Counted from the stretch's first letter, positions 52,182 to 61,421 are shown. The stretch: 64,000 nucleotides of DNA from Chryseobacterium sp. KLBC 52 (GCF_003347605.1 NZ_QDFZ01000006.1:210881-274880), one strand, 5' to 3'. Numbers and translations: made by a program. The notes: a model not told the origin generated them from the letters alone.

Positions 52182-53816
52182 ATGAAATACGTTCTACTTA
52201 CACTTATTTCAGCAATGCTGCTGTCGGTTTCATGGCCAACTTATGGAGTTCCGTTTTTTATATTTTTCGCTCTTGTTCCTCTTTTGATGATGGAGCATGG
52301 AATTTCAAAATTTTCAGATTATAAAAGGAAAAGCTGGGTGGTCTTCGGATTATCCTACTTATGTTTTGTGATCTGGAACGTAGTCACTACAGGATGGCTG
52401 TATGGTTCCAAAAACCCTGACGGAAGCCACTCTCTGATGGCTGTTTTATTTCCGGTACTGGTTAATTCTTTTTTATATTCTCTGGTATTCCAATGTTATC
52501 ACTGGTACAAAAATGCTCAGGGAACGTATTGGGGATTAGGATTTTTGATTGCCATCTGGATGAGTTTTGAAAAATTTCATTTAGGATGGGAACTTACCTG
52601 GCCTTGGCTGAACCTTGGGAATGTATTTTCAGACTACCCAAAACTGATCCAATGGTATGACACTTTAGGAGCAACCGGAGGAAGCTTTTGGATTCTGCTG
52701 ATTAACGTACTTATTTTTTACACAGTAAGAACATGGGAAGCCGGAAGAAAGAGAAAAGATTTGATCAAAAATTCGGCTATTATTGGAGTTTTAATTGCTC
52801 TACCAATGATTATTTCTGTGATCAAATACAATAATTTTGATGAAAAACCAATCGGACAGGTTAATGTTCTGATGCTGCAACCGGATCTTGATCCTTATGC
52901 TGAAAAGTATTCAAAAGACAGTCTGACCATACAACAGGATTTACTAGCTCTTGCTGAAAAAAATTCAACAGGTAAAATTGATTACTATATTGCCCCGGAA
53001 ACTGCTTTACCCGGAAGAGGATCTATTTCTGAGACAGCTTTTGAAAAGAGTTTACTTCTCAATAATATCAAAGGATTTTTGTCCAGTCACCCAGGATCTG
53101 TTTTTGCAACAGGAATTTCTTCACACCGATTCTTTTATAATCCTTCCGACTTACCTAAAGAAGCGTATCAGATTAATAACGGTGTTTGGGTGAGCAGCTA
53201 CAACACCGCCATTCAATTGGTACCTCATCAGAAAGTACAGGCTTACCACAAAGGAAAATTGGTGCCAGGTGTTGAAATATTCCCTTATATGAATGTTTTA
53301 AAACCATTGCTTGGAGATGCTATGCTGAATCTGGGAGGAACAGTAGCTTCTTTGGGAACGGATAAAGAAAGAGTTGCCTTTTCAAATCCTTACAATAAAG
53401 GAAAACTGGCCCCTATCATTTGCTATGAAAGTATCTATGGTGAATTTGTAACAGACTATGTAAAAAAAGGAGCTAACTTCTTAGGTATTATGACCAATGA
53501 CTCCTGGTGGGGCGTTACAGAAGGGCACAAACAACTTTTATCTTATGCTAAACTGAGAGCTATTGAAACCAGAAGAGAAATTGCACGTGCTGCCAACAGC
53601 GGAATTTCTGCACACATCAATGCTAAAGGTGAGATAACGGCCGACACTTTCTATGGTGACCAGACGGCTTTATTTGCAAAGGTAAACCTCTATGACACAA
53701 TGACATTTTATACCAGAGCAGGTGACCTTCTTTCAAGGTTTTCCATATTTGCGTTAGGGTTTTTATTATTTTATTATCTGATTGAATGGTTTAAAAAGAA
53801 AACAAAGAAAGCTTAG
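52182..53816 (+). CDS. lnt: Apolipoprotein N-acyltransferase
   Basis: 544 aa. N-terminal block of about seven membrane helices, then a nitrilase-like domain with the full catalytic triad: E273 (APETALPG), K357 (YHKGKLVPG) and C414 (ICYESIYG), and a final membrane helix. It adds the third acyl chain to the N-terminal Cys of lipoproteins, several of which are encoded in this window. Motif TNDSWWG near residue 437 is typical. Confidence 0.94.
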   Translation: MKYVLLTLISAMLLSVSWPTYGVPFFIFFALVPLLMMEHGISKFSDYKRKSWVVFGLSYLCFVIWNVVTTGWLYGSKNPDGSHSLMAVLFPVLVNSFLYSLVFQCYHWYKNAQGTYWGLGFLIAIWMSFEKFHLGWELTWPWLNLGNVFSDYPKLIQWYDTLGATGGSFWILLINVLIFYTVRTWEAGRKRKDLIKNSAIIGVLIALPMIISVIKYNNFDEKPIGQVNVLMLQPDLDPYAEKYSKDSLTIQQDLLALAEKNSTGKIDYYIAPETALPGRGSISETAFEKSLLLNNIKGFLSSHPGSVFATGISSHRFFYNPSDLPKEAYQINNGVWVSSYNTAIQLVPHQKVQAYHKGKLVPGVEIFPYMNVLKPLLGDAMLNLGGTVASLGTDKERVAFSNPYNKGKLAPIICYESIYGEFVTDYVKKGANFLGIMTNDSWWGVTEGHKQLLSYAKLRAIETRREIARAANSGISAHINAKGEITADTFYGDQTALFAKVNLYDTMTFYTRAGDLLSRFSIFALGFLLFYYLIEWFKKKTKKA

Positions 53817-53860
53817 TTTTTAAACACTAATTGCACAAATTTACGCACGAATTACACAAG

Positions 53861-53922
53861 ATCTGCGTAATCTGCAAGATTTGCGAGCCTTATATTTTCT
53901 CGCAGATTTACAGATTACGCAT
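53861..53922. repeat. CGCAGAT-type intergenic inverted repeat, copy 2
   Basis: ATCTGCGTAATCTGCAAG (from 53861, arm to 53887) and CTCGCAGATTTACAGATTAC (from 53899, arm to 53922) are approximate inverted copies that would fold into a long hairpin. Confidence 0.55.
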
Positions 53923-53981
53923 ATTTTTATTTTATGAAGTTTTACTTTGCTTTAAATACGTAAAATATTCAGACTAAAAAA

Positions 53982-54013
53982 GAGAAAAGCCAGCTGGACG
54001 CCTGGCTTTTCTC
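53982..54013. terminator. Bidirectional terminator between lnt and the FG-GAP gene
   Basis: Perfect 12-base arms GAGAAAAGCCAG (53982-53993) and CTGGCTTTTCTC (54002-54013), placed between converging genes. Confidence 0.85.
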
Positions 54014-54039
54014 ATTAATAGAAGATAGAATTGATTCAA

Positions 54040-55749
54040 TTACTTAATCGTAAGTTTTCTGGTGGTTATTTCGTTTTTTATCTTCAGTTTTAATAAATAG
54101 ACTCCTTTAGGCAAATGAGAAACATCAATAGACTGATCCCCATTCACACTGATATTCAGTTTTCTCCCCTCCATCGAATACATTTCAGCTTCCGAAATTT
54201 TTTCTCCTTTGATATATACTTTATCTGATGTTGGATTTGGATAGATAACAAGCTGCTTTTCAGATTTGATCTCAGCCGTTCCCAACGCACCCTGTGTGGA
54301 AGCATCAGAATATACTTTTGAAGCATCAATAGATTTCACACTCCAGTATACATTTTGAATGGAAGGATCAAGTTCAAGAAACCATGATGGTGTTGTTACT
54401 ACATATTTTGCAATATCATGGGCTCCCTGTGTAGATCCTACGGTAATTTCATAACGCAAAGCATTCACCGGAGTTTTATCATCCGATGCCCCACTCCAGG
54501 TAAAATTAAAACGGTTTCCATTTTTAGTCAGATTCAATTGAGTGGGTGCTGTAGGTTTTGCATTCGCTGCTGTAGAATTATTCTTAAATACTTTAGTCAG
54601 GGAAGGAAGATCAGAAGCAGCCCAATCAAATCCACCCAATAAAATATCCGGATGATGATCATTATTAAAATCAAAAAGCTGTACCAGCCCCGGACCTCCA
54701 AGGGCAGTAACCCCCGTTACCGTTCCTTCATTGAATGTATGATTGGAAACATTATAGATATAGGTTTTCACAACAGCGTTGTAATTTTCATTCCCTGAAA
54801 TAATAAAATCGTAATAGCCGTCATTATTCAAATCTCCAACACTCAGTGCCACATCTGAAATATCGTTTACTGCAATTGTCTGAGGAGTTAATGTCCCGGT
54901 ACCATCGTTCATTAAAACAGCAAAATAAGGTTCATCATTTGGATCGCTTCCAATCACTACAATATCCTGAAAACCATCTGCATTAAAGTCTGCAAAATCT
55001 ATTTTTCCCACCGCGACAGATGCAAGATCCTGTGTAGGAGTCAAAACCCCGGCCTGGTTCATGTACACTTTGGATACTGCATCTCCATTGATGTCTGATC
55101 CGATAATCACAAGATCCAGCAGGTTGTCATTATTAAGGTCTACTACTTTAAAACTTCCGCTCTGAGTTCCATCTACCCAATTTTCTGTAAGGTCAAAACC
55201 GGCACCCGTATTTTTGTAATAATCCAGACTATTTCCAAAACCTCCTCCGTGAGCGTATTGAGTTCCATTAATGGCATAATCCGGTTTCCCGTCATGGTTA
55301 AAATCAAAAACTTCCAGAGATCCGTAAATTTTACCCGGCAATTCTGCTTCTTTTACAAATCCGGAACCTGTATTTTTGAATCGGTATTGTTTATAATTAA
55401 CAACATCCATATAGCTGAGTCCTGTAGAAATAATATCCATCAGACCGTCGTTATTATAATCTATGAACTTAATATCTCCAAGATGGGTCACATCTGCTCC
55501 CAACCCTGCAAACGGCAATAAGGTTGTACCATTGTTCTGATACACTTCATTATAGGTACTGTCTACATTTCCGTCCCCGTCAGAGTCTATCGCTCCGTTG
55601 AACACAATATCCAGTGTACCATTGTTGTCTATATCTGTGATATCAGCTGCAGAATAATAAAAATTATTCATACTGGTCTGCACCTCAGTAAAGTTCTGAG
55701 CCATTAGACTAACTGGTACCATAGATAATAAAATATAGATCCTCTTCAT
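54040..55749 (-). CDS. Type IX cargo protein with FG-GAP/VCBS repeats
   Basis: 569 aa. Signal peptide (to LMAQ, residue 18), then about seven FG-GAP/VCBS-type repeats, each with a D-x-D/N-x-D-G calcium loop (for example DIDNNGTLDIVF, DYNNDGLMDI, DFNHDGKPDY, DLNNDNLLDL), predicted to form a beta-propeller. A fibronectin-like domain (about 400-480) follows, then a type A sorting domain (YPNPTSDKVYI, GVYLLKLKI). Surface adhesion or binding protein. -7 box at 55778. Confidence 0.9.
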   Translation of the reverse strand: MKRIYILLSMVPVSLMAQNFTEVQTSMNNFYYSAADITDIDNNGTLDIVFNGAIDSDGDGNVDSTYNEVYQNNGTTLLPFAGLGADVTHLGDIKFIDYNNDGLMDIISTGLSYMDVVNYKQYRFKNTGSGFVKEAELPGKIYGSLEVFDFNHDGKPDYAINGTQYAHGGGFGNSLDYYKNTGAGFDLTENWVDGTQSGSFKVVDLNNDNLLDLVIIGSDINGDAVSKVYMNQAGVLTPTQDLASVAVGKIDFADFNADGFQDIVVIGSDPNDEPYFAVLMNDGTGTLTPQTIAVNDISDVALSVGDLNNDGYYDFIISGNENYNAVVKTYIYNVSNHTFNEGTVTGVTALGGPGLVQLFDFNNDHHPDILLGGFDWAASDLPSLTKVFKNNSTAANAKPTAPTQLNLTKNGNRFNFTWSGASDDKTPVNALRYEITVGSTQGAHDIAKYVVTTPSWFLELDPSIQNVYWSVKSIDASKVYSDASTQGALGTAEIKSEKQLVIYPNPTSDKVYIKGEKISEAEMYSMEGRKLNISVNGDQSIDVSHLPKGVYLLKLKIKNEITTRKLTIK

Positions 55750-55777
55750 AGTTGTTTTTATTTAGATTAATTAAAAA

Positions 55778-55785
55778 CAAAGATA
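55778..55785 (-). promoter_or_regulatory. -7 box of the FG-GAP cargo gene
   Basis: TATCTTTG on the minus strand, 28 bp before the start. Confidence 0.6.
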
Positions 55786-55992
55786 AGTTATTAAATTCTC
55801 CGGGTAAAAAAAAGGCTGTATGAAATATATCAGCACCGATTATCTGCTGTATCCCAAGGGTTCTGCTATTTTAAAAATTCAATATTATTAATCAGCCACT
55901 TATTTACAAATATTTTCCAAAAGATTTGTCTATCTAAAAAATTCTTCGTTATTTTGCACTCTCAAATATTATACAAATAAGAACATCGAGAT

Positions 55993-56235
55993 ATGTCAAG
56001 AATTTGCCAAATAACAGGAAAGCGTGCAATGGTTGGTAACAACGTTTCTCACGCTAATAACAAAACGAAGCGTCGTTTTGAAATTAACTTATTAGAGAAG
56101 AAGTTTTACCTTCCGGAGCAAGATAAGCACGTTACACTGAAAGTATCAGCTCATGGATTGAGAGTGATTAACAAGATTGGAATCGAGGAAGCTATTGAAA
56201 GAGCTACTAGAAACGGATTGATTAAAAAGAATTAA
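55993..56235 (+). CDS. rpmB: 50S ribosomal protein L28
   Basis: 80 aa, starting [20 protein letters not shown], the standard L28 opening, with [13 protein letters not shown]. First gene of the rpmB-rpmG-DUF4295 operon. Upstream, TTTG (55926) and a TATTTTG (about 55950) resemble a -33/-7 pair. Confidence 0.97.
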   Translation: MSRICQITGKRAMVGNNVSHANNKTKRRFEINLLEKKFYLPEQDKHVTLKVSAHGLRVINKIGIEEAIERATRNGLIKKN

Positions 56236-56241
56236 TAAATC

Positions 56242-56424
56242 ATGGCAAAAAAAGGAAATAGAGTTCAAGTAATCCTTGAATGTACAGAGCACAAAGAAAG
56301 TGGTATGCCAGGAATGTCTAGATACATTTCTACAAAAAATAAAAAGAACACTACAGAAAGATTGGAATTGAAAAAATACAATCCTGTTCTTAAGAGATCT
56401 ACCCTTCACAAAGAAATTAAGTAA
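56242..56424 (+). CDS. rpmG: 50S ribosomal protein L33
   Basis: 60 aa, starting [18 protein letters not shown], with [17 protein letters not shown]. It lies 6 bp after rpmB. The four-cysteine zinc knuckle is absent (only one Cys), so this is the zinc-free form. Confidence 0.96.
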   Translation: MAKKGNRVQVILECTEHKESGMPGMSRYISTKNKKNTTERLELKKYNPVLKRSTLHKEIK

Positions 56425-56444
56425 TTTATAAATAATAACTTACC

Positions 56445-56597
56445 ATGGCAAAGAAAGTAGTAGCAACCCTACAAAGCGGTCAGTCTAAGAAGATGACTAA
56501 AGTGGTGAAAATGGTTAAGTCTTCTAAATCAGGAGCTTACGTTTTCGAAGAAAAAGTAATGAATGCTGACGAAGTAGACGGTTATTTAAAAAAATAA
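56445..56597 (+). CDS. DUF4295 small basic protein
   Basis: 50 aa (MAKKVVATLQSGQSKKMTKV at the N-terminus, ending DEVDGYLKK). It lies 20 bp after rpmG in the same operon and is easily missed because of its length. DUF4295 is restricted to Bacteroidota and travels with L28 and L33, so a ribosome-associated role is likely but not shown by the sequence. A terminator follows. Confidence 0.92.
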   Translation: MAKKVVATLQSGQSKKMTKVVKMVKSSKSGAYVFEEKVMNADEVDGYLKK

Positions 56598-56618
56598 TCA
56601 GTACTTTGTTTACAATAT

Positions 56619-56653
56619 AAAAAAACTACTCATTTTTTTGAGTAGTTTTTTTG
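56619..56653 (+). terminator. Terminator of the rpmB-rpmG-DUF4295 operon
   Basis: ACTACTCA (56625-56632) pairs with TGAGTAGT (56639-56646), with an A-run before and TTTTTTT after. Confidence 0.85.
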
Positions 56654-56681
56654 TTATATTCGTTTCATAAAAAAACACATT

Positions 56682-57638
56682 ATGAAGCAATTCTTTATTT
56701 TATTTTCCGCGATATTATTTATCGGATCTCCCTGCCATTCCCAAACAATTCACGGGAAAAGCAGTTCTCAGGCGAATGTAAAAATTATTATTCTGGGAAA
56801 TGTACAGGATGCCGGCTCCCCTCAGATCGGATGCCGTAAAGAATGCTGTATGGATCTCTGGAAACATCCCCGGCAGGACAGGAAAGTATCTTCCTTGGGA
56901 GTCATCGACAACGAACTGCAGAAAAATTATATCTTCGATGCCACCCCGGATTTCACTCAGCAACTGCAATTATTGATGGAGCATTCAGCAGATCCAAAGA
57001 AAGCCGTACCTGATGGTATCTTTATCACGCATGCACATATCGGACATTATACAGGTCTTATGTTCTTGGGAAAAGAAGGTATGAATTCCAAAGCTGTTCC
57101 TGTATATACTATGCCACGGCTTAAGAAGTTCTTTGAAACCAGTGGACCATGGTCTCAGCTGGTCCGTTTGCAGAATATTATTCCCTATGAGATACAGAAT
57201 GAAACACCAATAGGGGTGAACTCTCATTTAGAAGTTACTCCTATACAGGTTCCCCACCGTGATGAATATTCTGAAACAGTGGGTTTCATTATTAAAGGGC
57301 CTCATAAAAAAGCGTTATTCATTCCGGATATAGATAAATGGAATAAGTGGAAATACAGTATTACAGATCTGATAAAAACAGTAGATTATGCATTTCTGGA
57401 TGGTACATTCTATGACTCGGAAGAAATAGGATACAGAAATATTGACGATATTCCACACCCGTTTGTAGTGGAGAGTATGGAATTGTTTAAAAACCTGTCA
57501 CCTGAATATAAAAAAAGAATTTTCTTTATCCATTTTAATCATACCAATAAAATTTTAAATCCGGATAGCAGACAGAGTAAACAGGTTATTGAAAAAGGAT
57601 TTAATATCGCACGTCTGGGAGACGAATTTGAATTATAA
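56682..57638 (+). CDS. Exported PqqB-like metallo-beta-lactamase-fold protein
   Basis: 318 aa with a signal peptide (to CHSQ, about 21). The MBL-fold core resembles PqqB: ILGNVQDAGSPQIGC then KECC near the start, FITHAHIGHYTGLMFLG with the His-x-His motif, VPHRDEYSETVGF, and FIPDIDKW. No pqqA, C, D or E gene is present and the protein is exported, so PQQ synthesis is unlikely; a periplasmic hydrolase of unknown substrate is more plausible. It lies between the DUF4295 gene and ridA, flanked by two copies of a terminator-promoter segment. Confidence 0.8.
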   Translation: MKQFFILFSAILFIGSPCHSQTIHGKSSSQANVKIIILGNVQDAGSPQIGCRKECCMDLWKHPRQDRKVSSLGVIDNELQKNYIFDATPDFTQQLQLLMEHSADPKKAVPDGIFITHAHIGHYTGLMFLGKEGMNSKAVPVYTMPRLKKFFETSGPWSQLVRLQNIIPYEIQNETPIGVNSHLEVTPIQVPHRDEYSETVGFIIKGPHKKALFIPDIDKWNKWKYSITDLIKTVDYAFLDGTFYDSEEIGYRNIDDIPHPFVVESMELFKNLSPEYKKRIFFIHFNHTNKILNPDSRQSKQVIEKGFNIARLGDEFEL

Positions 57639-57710
57639 TGGTAATCAGTTTATCTATCAGGCCGTAATAAAAACTCCTGATGCTGAATATCAGTGAATAA
57701 AAATAATAAG

Positions 57711-57769
57711 ACTTTGTTTACATATAAAAAAACAACTCCTGTTTTTGGGTAGTTTTTTTGCTATCTTTG
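57711..57769 (+). repeat. Second copy of the DUF4295 terminator-promoter segment
   Basis: From ACTTTGTTTAC to the -7 box this closely matches 56603-56662 (about ten differences in 60 bases). It includes a weaker hairpin (AACAACTC / GGGTAGTT) and a T-run. Confidence 0.6.
57762..57769 (+). promoter_or_regulatory. -7 box of the RidA-ftsY unit
   Basis: TATCTTTG, 26 bp before the start at 57796. The equivalent position in the first copy is TATATTCG, one mismatch from consensus. Confidence 0.6.
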
Positions 57770-57795
57770 CTCACCAGATTATTAATCAGTAAAGT

Positions 57796-58263
57796 ATGAA
57801 AAAGATACTTGTTCTGGCCTGCACAGCAACTTTTCTATTTTCATTCAGTCAAAAAACAATGAATACTGTAGAATATAAAAGTTCGCCAAAAGTTTTCAAC
57901 ATTAAAGGATTATCGCAATCAGTAAGTATTGACTGTGGAAATTCTAAAATGATTTTATTATCCGGACAGGTTCCTCTGGACTCTGAGGGTCATCTTGTAG
58001 GAAATACAATTGAAGAGCAAACGCAGCAGGTTTTCAAGAATATTGATAATATCCTGAAGGAATATGGAGGCACAGGAAAAGACATTATCAAGCTGGTAAT
58101 TTATACCACAGACATCAAAAAAACACCTGATTTCAGAAAAGTAAGGGATTTGCATGTCAACCTTCAAAATTCTCCCGTAAGCAGCCTTGTAGAAGTGAGC
58201 AGGCTTTTCAGAGATGATGTGCTTATAGAAGTAGAAGCCACAGCAGTGATTAAAAATAAATAA
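57796..58263 (+). CDS. Exported RidA-family protein
   Basis: 155 aa: an N-terminal signal peptide (MKKILVLACTATFLFSFSQ) and a full RidA/YjgF domain. It has the family motifs LLSGQVPLDSEGHLVG, EQTQQVFKNIDNIL, VIYTTDI and the late catalytic-type Arg region VRDLH, with the closing VEVEATAVI. Cytoplasmic RidA deaminates reactive enamines and imines; a periplasmic version is less usual and its substrate is unknown. ftsY starts 15 bp downstream. Confidence 0.88.
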   Translation: MKKILVLACTATFLFSFSQKTMNTVEYKSSPKVFNIKGLSQSVSIDCGNSKMILLSGQVPLDSEGHLVGNTIEEQTQQVFKNIDNILKEYGGTGKDIIKLVIYTTDIKKTPDFRKVRDLHVNLQNSPVSSLVEVSRLFRDDVLIEVEATAVIKNK

Positions 58264-58278
58264 GAATAAACTAAAACT

Positions 58279-59232
58279 ATGAGTTGGTTTAAAAATATTT
58301 TCAAAAAGGAAGAAAAAGAAACCTTAGATAAAGGATTGGAAAAATCCAGCCAGGGATTCTTTGAAAAAATGACAAAAGCCGTAGTCGGCAAAAGCAAAGT
58401 AGATGATGAAGTTCTGGATGATCTGGAAGAAGTACTGATTGCTTCCGATGTAGGAGCCTCTACCACCATCAAAATTATTGAAAGAATTGAAGAACGTGTT
58501 GCCAGAGATAAATATGTAGGCGTTAACGAACTTGACAAAATTCTTCGTGAGGAAATTTCGGGATTATTGCTTGAAAATCCACATGCCGGTACGGGAAATA
58601 TAGATACTTCCAAAAAACCATATGTCATCATGGTAGTAGGAGTAAATGGAGTGGGAAAAACAACCACCATCGGAAAACTGGCTCATCAGTTCAAATCGGA
58701 AGGTAAAAAAGTAGTTCTTGGAGCAGCTGATACCTTTAGAGCGGCTGCGGTTGACCAGCTTGTTATCTGGAGCGAAAGAGTGGGTGTTCCTATTATAAAA
58801 CAGGAAATGGGATCAGACCCCGCTTCAGTAGCCTTTGATACTGTACAGAGTGCCGTTGCACAAAATGCTGATGTTGTCATCATTGATACCGCAGGAAGAC
58901 TTCACAACAAGATCAACCTGATGAATGAGCTTTCGAAAATCAAAAGAGTAATGCAGAAAGTGATTCCTGATGCGCCTCATGAAATTCTGCTGGTACTTGA
59001 CGGTTCTACAGGACAGAATGCTTTCGAACAGGCAAAACAGTTTACAGCGGCAACAGAAGTAAATGCTTTAGCAGTAACTAAATTGGATGGAACAGCCAAA
59101 GGAGGTGTTGTTATCGGGATCTCCGATCAATTCCAAATTCCGGTGAAGTACATTGGTGTAGGCGAAAAAATGCAGGATTTACAACTTTTTAATGGTACGG
59201 AATTTGTAGACTCATTCTTCAAGAAAAGATGA
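58279..59232 (+). CDS. ftsY: Signal recognition particle receptor FtsY
   Basis: 317 aa. Short acidic N-terminal region, then the four-helix N domain (about 20-100) and GTPase G domain with GVNGVGKTTTIGKLA (near 120), DTFRAAAVDQL, DTAGRLH, TKLDGTAKGG, and the closing GVGEKMQDLQLFN. It docks the SRP-ribosome complex at the membrane. It is cotranscribed with ridA. Confidence 0.97.
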   Translation: MSWFKNIFKKEEKETLDKGLEKSSQGFFEKMTKAVVGKSKVDDEVLDDLEEVLIASDVGASTTIKIIERIEERVARDKYVGVNELDKILREEISGLLLENPHAGTGNIDTSKKPYVIMVVGVNGVGKTTTIGKLAHQFKSEGKKVVLGAADTFRAAAVDQLVIWSERVGVPIIKQEMGSDPASVAFDTVQSAVAQNADVVIIDTAGRLHNKINLMNELSKIKRVMQKVIPDAPHEILLVLDGSTGQNAFEQAKQFTAATEVNALAVTKLDGTAKGGVVIGISDQFQIPVKYIGVGEKMQDLQLFNGTEFVDSFFKKR

Positions 59233-59304
59233 TTTATATCATGTTTTCCCTTATATTAGCAACAAATCATTTTTTAAATATTAACAATAAAAAAATTTGC
59301 AACT

Positions 59305-59565
59305 ATGGGAATTATAACATGGATCCTATTTGGTCTTATCGCAGGTGCTATCGCTAAAATGATCATGCCGGGAACTCAGGGAGGAGGATGGCTTATCACT
59401 ATTATCCTGGGAATTCTGGGAGCATTTGTAGGAGGAGCTATAGGAGTTTACGTTTTACACTGGGGAGATGTCACTTCATTCTGGAATCCCAGAAGCTGGA
59501 TTCTCTCCATCGGAGGTGCTTTAATCATTCTCTGGATTTACGGAATGGCAACAAAGAAAAGCTGA
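59305..59565 (+). CDS. GlsB/YeaQ/YmgE family membrane protein
   Basis: 86 aa. Three membrane helices with glycine-rich blocks: GLIAGAIAKMIMPG, TIILGILGAFVGGAIG, and a final IGGALIILWIYG, the transglycosylase-associated/stress-response protein pattern. Function unknown. A terminator follows. Confidence 0.9.
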   Translation: MGIITWILFGLIAGAIAKMIMPGTQGGGWLITIILGILGAFVGGAIGVYVLHWGDVTSFWNPRSWILSIGGALIILWIYGMATKKS

Positions 59566-59585
59566 TTTTAGGGCTTATAAAAAAA

Positions 59586-59624
59586 TAAAATCCCGGATCT
59601 GAAATTTCAGGTCCGGGATTTTTG
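59586..59624. terminator. Bidirectional terminator between the GlsB-type gene and sppA
   Basis: AATCCCGGA (59589-59597) pairs with TCCGGGATT (59612-59620), with an inner pair CTGAA / TTCAG. An A-run lies before and a T-run after. Confidence 0.85.
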
Positions 59625-59643
59625 TGTACAATATAAAATTTAG

Positions 59644-61401
59644 TTAGTCGTTGATTCTGATCTGATAAGGCATTTCCATTTTCACCTCAGACTGTAGTTT
59701 TTTATCTGTAATCTGCTGTAAAATCTCATAGTTGGACTTCCCTATCTTATTCTTGATAATTCTGGCAGAAACATCCTCTTCATTCAGGTCTTTGAAAATT
59801 TGTTCAAACGGAGTCATTCTCTTAGGGAAAGCTTCTACGTGGTATGATTTTAATCCTGCTTTCTGTGCTGCAAACTTCACAGCATCTGTTAACGTACCCA
59901 ATTCATCTACCAATCCAATTTGCTTGGCACGAACACCACTCCATACTCTACCGCCTCCTACATTATCAATCTGTTCAAAAGTTTTCTTTCTGTTCTGAGT
60001 CACAAAATGTACAAATCTCTTATAAGTACCTTCTACACTTCTTGTCATCATATTGACTCCGTAAGGGGTCACTCCGTTTAATCCGGAATAATACATAGAG
60101 TTGGCATTGGTAGAAACAATATCTGCGCGAATCCCGTTTTTAGCAGCAATATCTTTATAGTAAGGCATTACCCCGAACACTCCGATAGAACCAGTGAGTG
60201 TATTCGGCTCTGAATAAATTTTATCTGCAGCCATTGCTACATAATATCCGCCTGATGCCGCATAGTCCCCAAAAGAAACAATCAGTGGTTTTTTCTTTTT
60301 CAGCTGCTGCAATTCAAATAAGATCTCATCTGAAGCATTGGCACTTCCTCCCGGAGAGTTGATTCTGAACACAACCGCTTTCACTTTATCATCCTCCTGA
60401 AGTTTTTTAATGTATTTTACATATTTCTCAGAATGGATATCATTGTAGTCATCTCCATTATTAATAGATCCCGAAGCATAAAGTACTGCAATCTTTTCAC
60501 CCGATCTATCTTCATCCGCATAAGAATTGATATAACTTGTTAAAGAAATCTTGTTCAGTTTTTCTTTATCCTTCACACTTAACTTCGCCTTAAGAAGATC
60601 TTCGTATTCTGATTTCTGGATCAGCTTATCTGCCAGTTTATATTTTAAGCTTTGTTCAGGAATCATTCCATATAAGCTATCTGTAATCATTCTGAACTGA
60701 GCAGTATCAATTTTTCTTGAAGCCGCCATTTTATTGGAAGTATTTTTCCAAAGGTCATTCAGAAGAGTACTTAACTGTTCTTTATTTTCAGGAGAAATAT
60801 CATTTCTTAAAAAAGGTTCTACCGCAGACTTGAATTTACCGTGACGGATTACTTCAATTCCAATCCCGTATTTATCTGCAAAATCCTTGAAGAAAGTAAC
60901 TTCTGTAGAAAGACCTTTTAATTCTACCATTCCTGCAGGATGCAGATAATATTGATCAGCAACAGATCCTAAATAATAAGCAGACTGTGATACTCCATTT
61001 CCATAGGCATACACAAACTTTCCACTTTTCTTGAAATCTTCAATGGCATTTCTAAGATCATCAATCTGAGTAAGTCCTGCAGATAAATAATCAGTTTCTA
61101 TACTGATTCCTTTAATATTATCATCAGTTTTTGCTTTATTGATAGCTTCCAATGCATCATATATAAGGATACTTTTATTTTGGGCACCTAAACCGAATAA
61201 TCCCATCTCTTCTTCAGTAGGGCTATCGATGATATTGGTCTTTAAATTAATCGTAAGAACGGAGTTCTTTTTTACCGCCACCGACTTATCATTCCCCATC
61301 GCACTGAACACAAGCATCATAATGAAAAAGATGAAAAACAGAGCGCAAAGTATGATAATTGCTACTATATTTGCCAAAACATTTTTAAAGAAACTTCTCA
61401 T
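59644..61401 (-). CDS. sppA: Signal peptide peptidase SppA (67K type)
   Basis: 585 aa with one N-terminal membrane segment (about 10-35) and the duplicated S49 domains of the 67K type. The catalytic Lys is in HGKFKSAVEPF in the first half and the Ser in GDYAASGGYYVAM in the second. It degrades cleaved signal peptides in the membrane. It is divergent from folK with only 20 bp between start codons. Confidence 0.94.
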   Translation of the reverse strand: MRSFFKNVLANIVAIIILCALFFIFFIMMLVFSAMGNDKSVAVKKNSVLTINLKTNIIDSPTEEEMGLFGLGAQNKSILIYDALEAINKAKTDDNIKGISIETDYLSAGLTQIDDLRNAIEDFKKSGKFVYAYGNGVSQSAYYLGSVADQYYLHPAGMVELKGLSTEVTFFKDFADKYGIGIEVIRHGKFKSAVEPFLRNDISPENKEQLSTLLNDLWKNTSNKMAASRKIDTAQFRMITDSLYGMIPEQSLKYKLADKLIQKSEYEDLLKAKLSVKDKEKLNKISLTSYINSYADEDRSGEKIAVLYASGSINNGDDYNDIHSEKYVKYIKKLQEDDKVKAVVFRINSPGGSANASDEILFELQQLKKKKPLIVSFGDYAASGGYYVAMAADKIYSEPNTLTGSIGVFGVMPYYKDIAAKNGIRADIVSTNANSMYYSGLNGVTPYGVNMMTRSVEGTYKRFVHFVTQNRKKTFEQIDNVGGGRVWSGVRAKQIGLVDELGTLTDAVKFAAQKAGLKSYHVEAFPKRMTPFEQIFKDLNEEDVSARIIKNKIGKSNYEILQQITDKKLQSEVKMEMPYQIRIND

Positions 61402-61421
61402 AAATCAATCAATTTTCTAAT

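Noticed and set aside
56682..57638. Annotating the PqqB-like protein as a PQQ biosynthesis enzyme
   Set aside because: No other pqq gene is nearby and the protein has an export signal.
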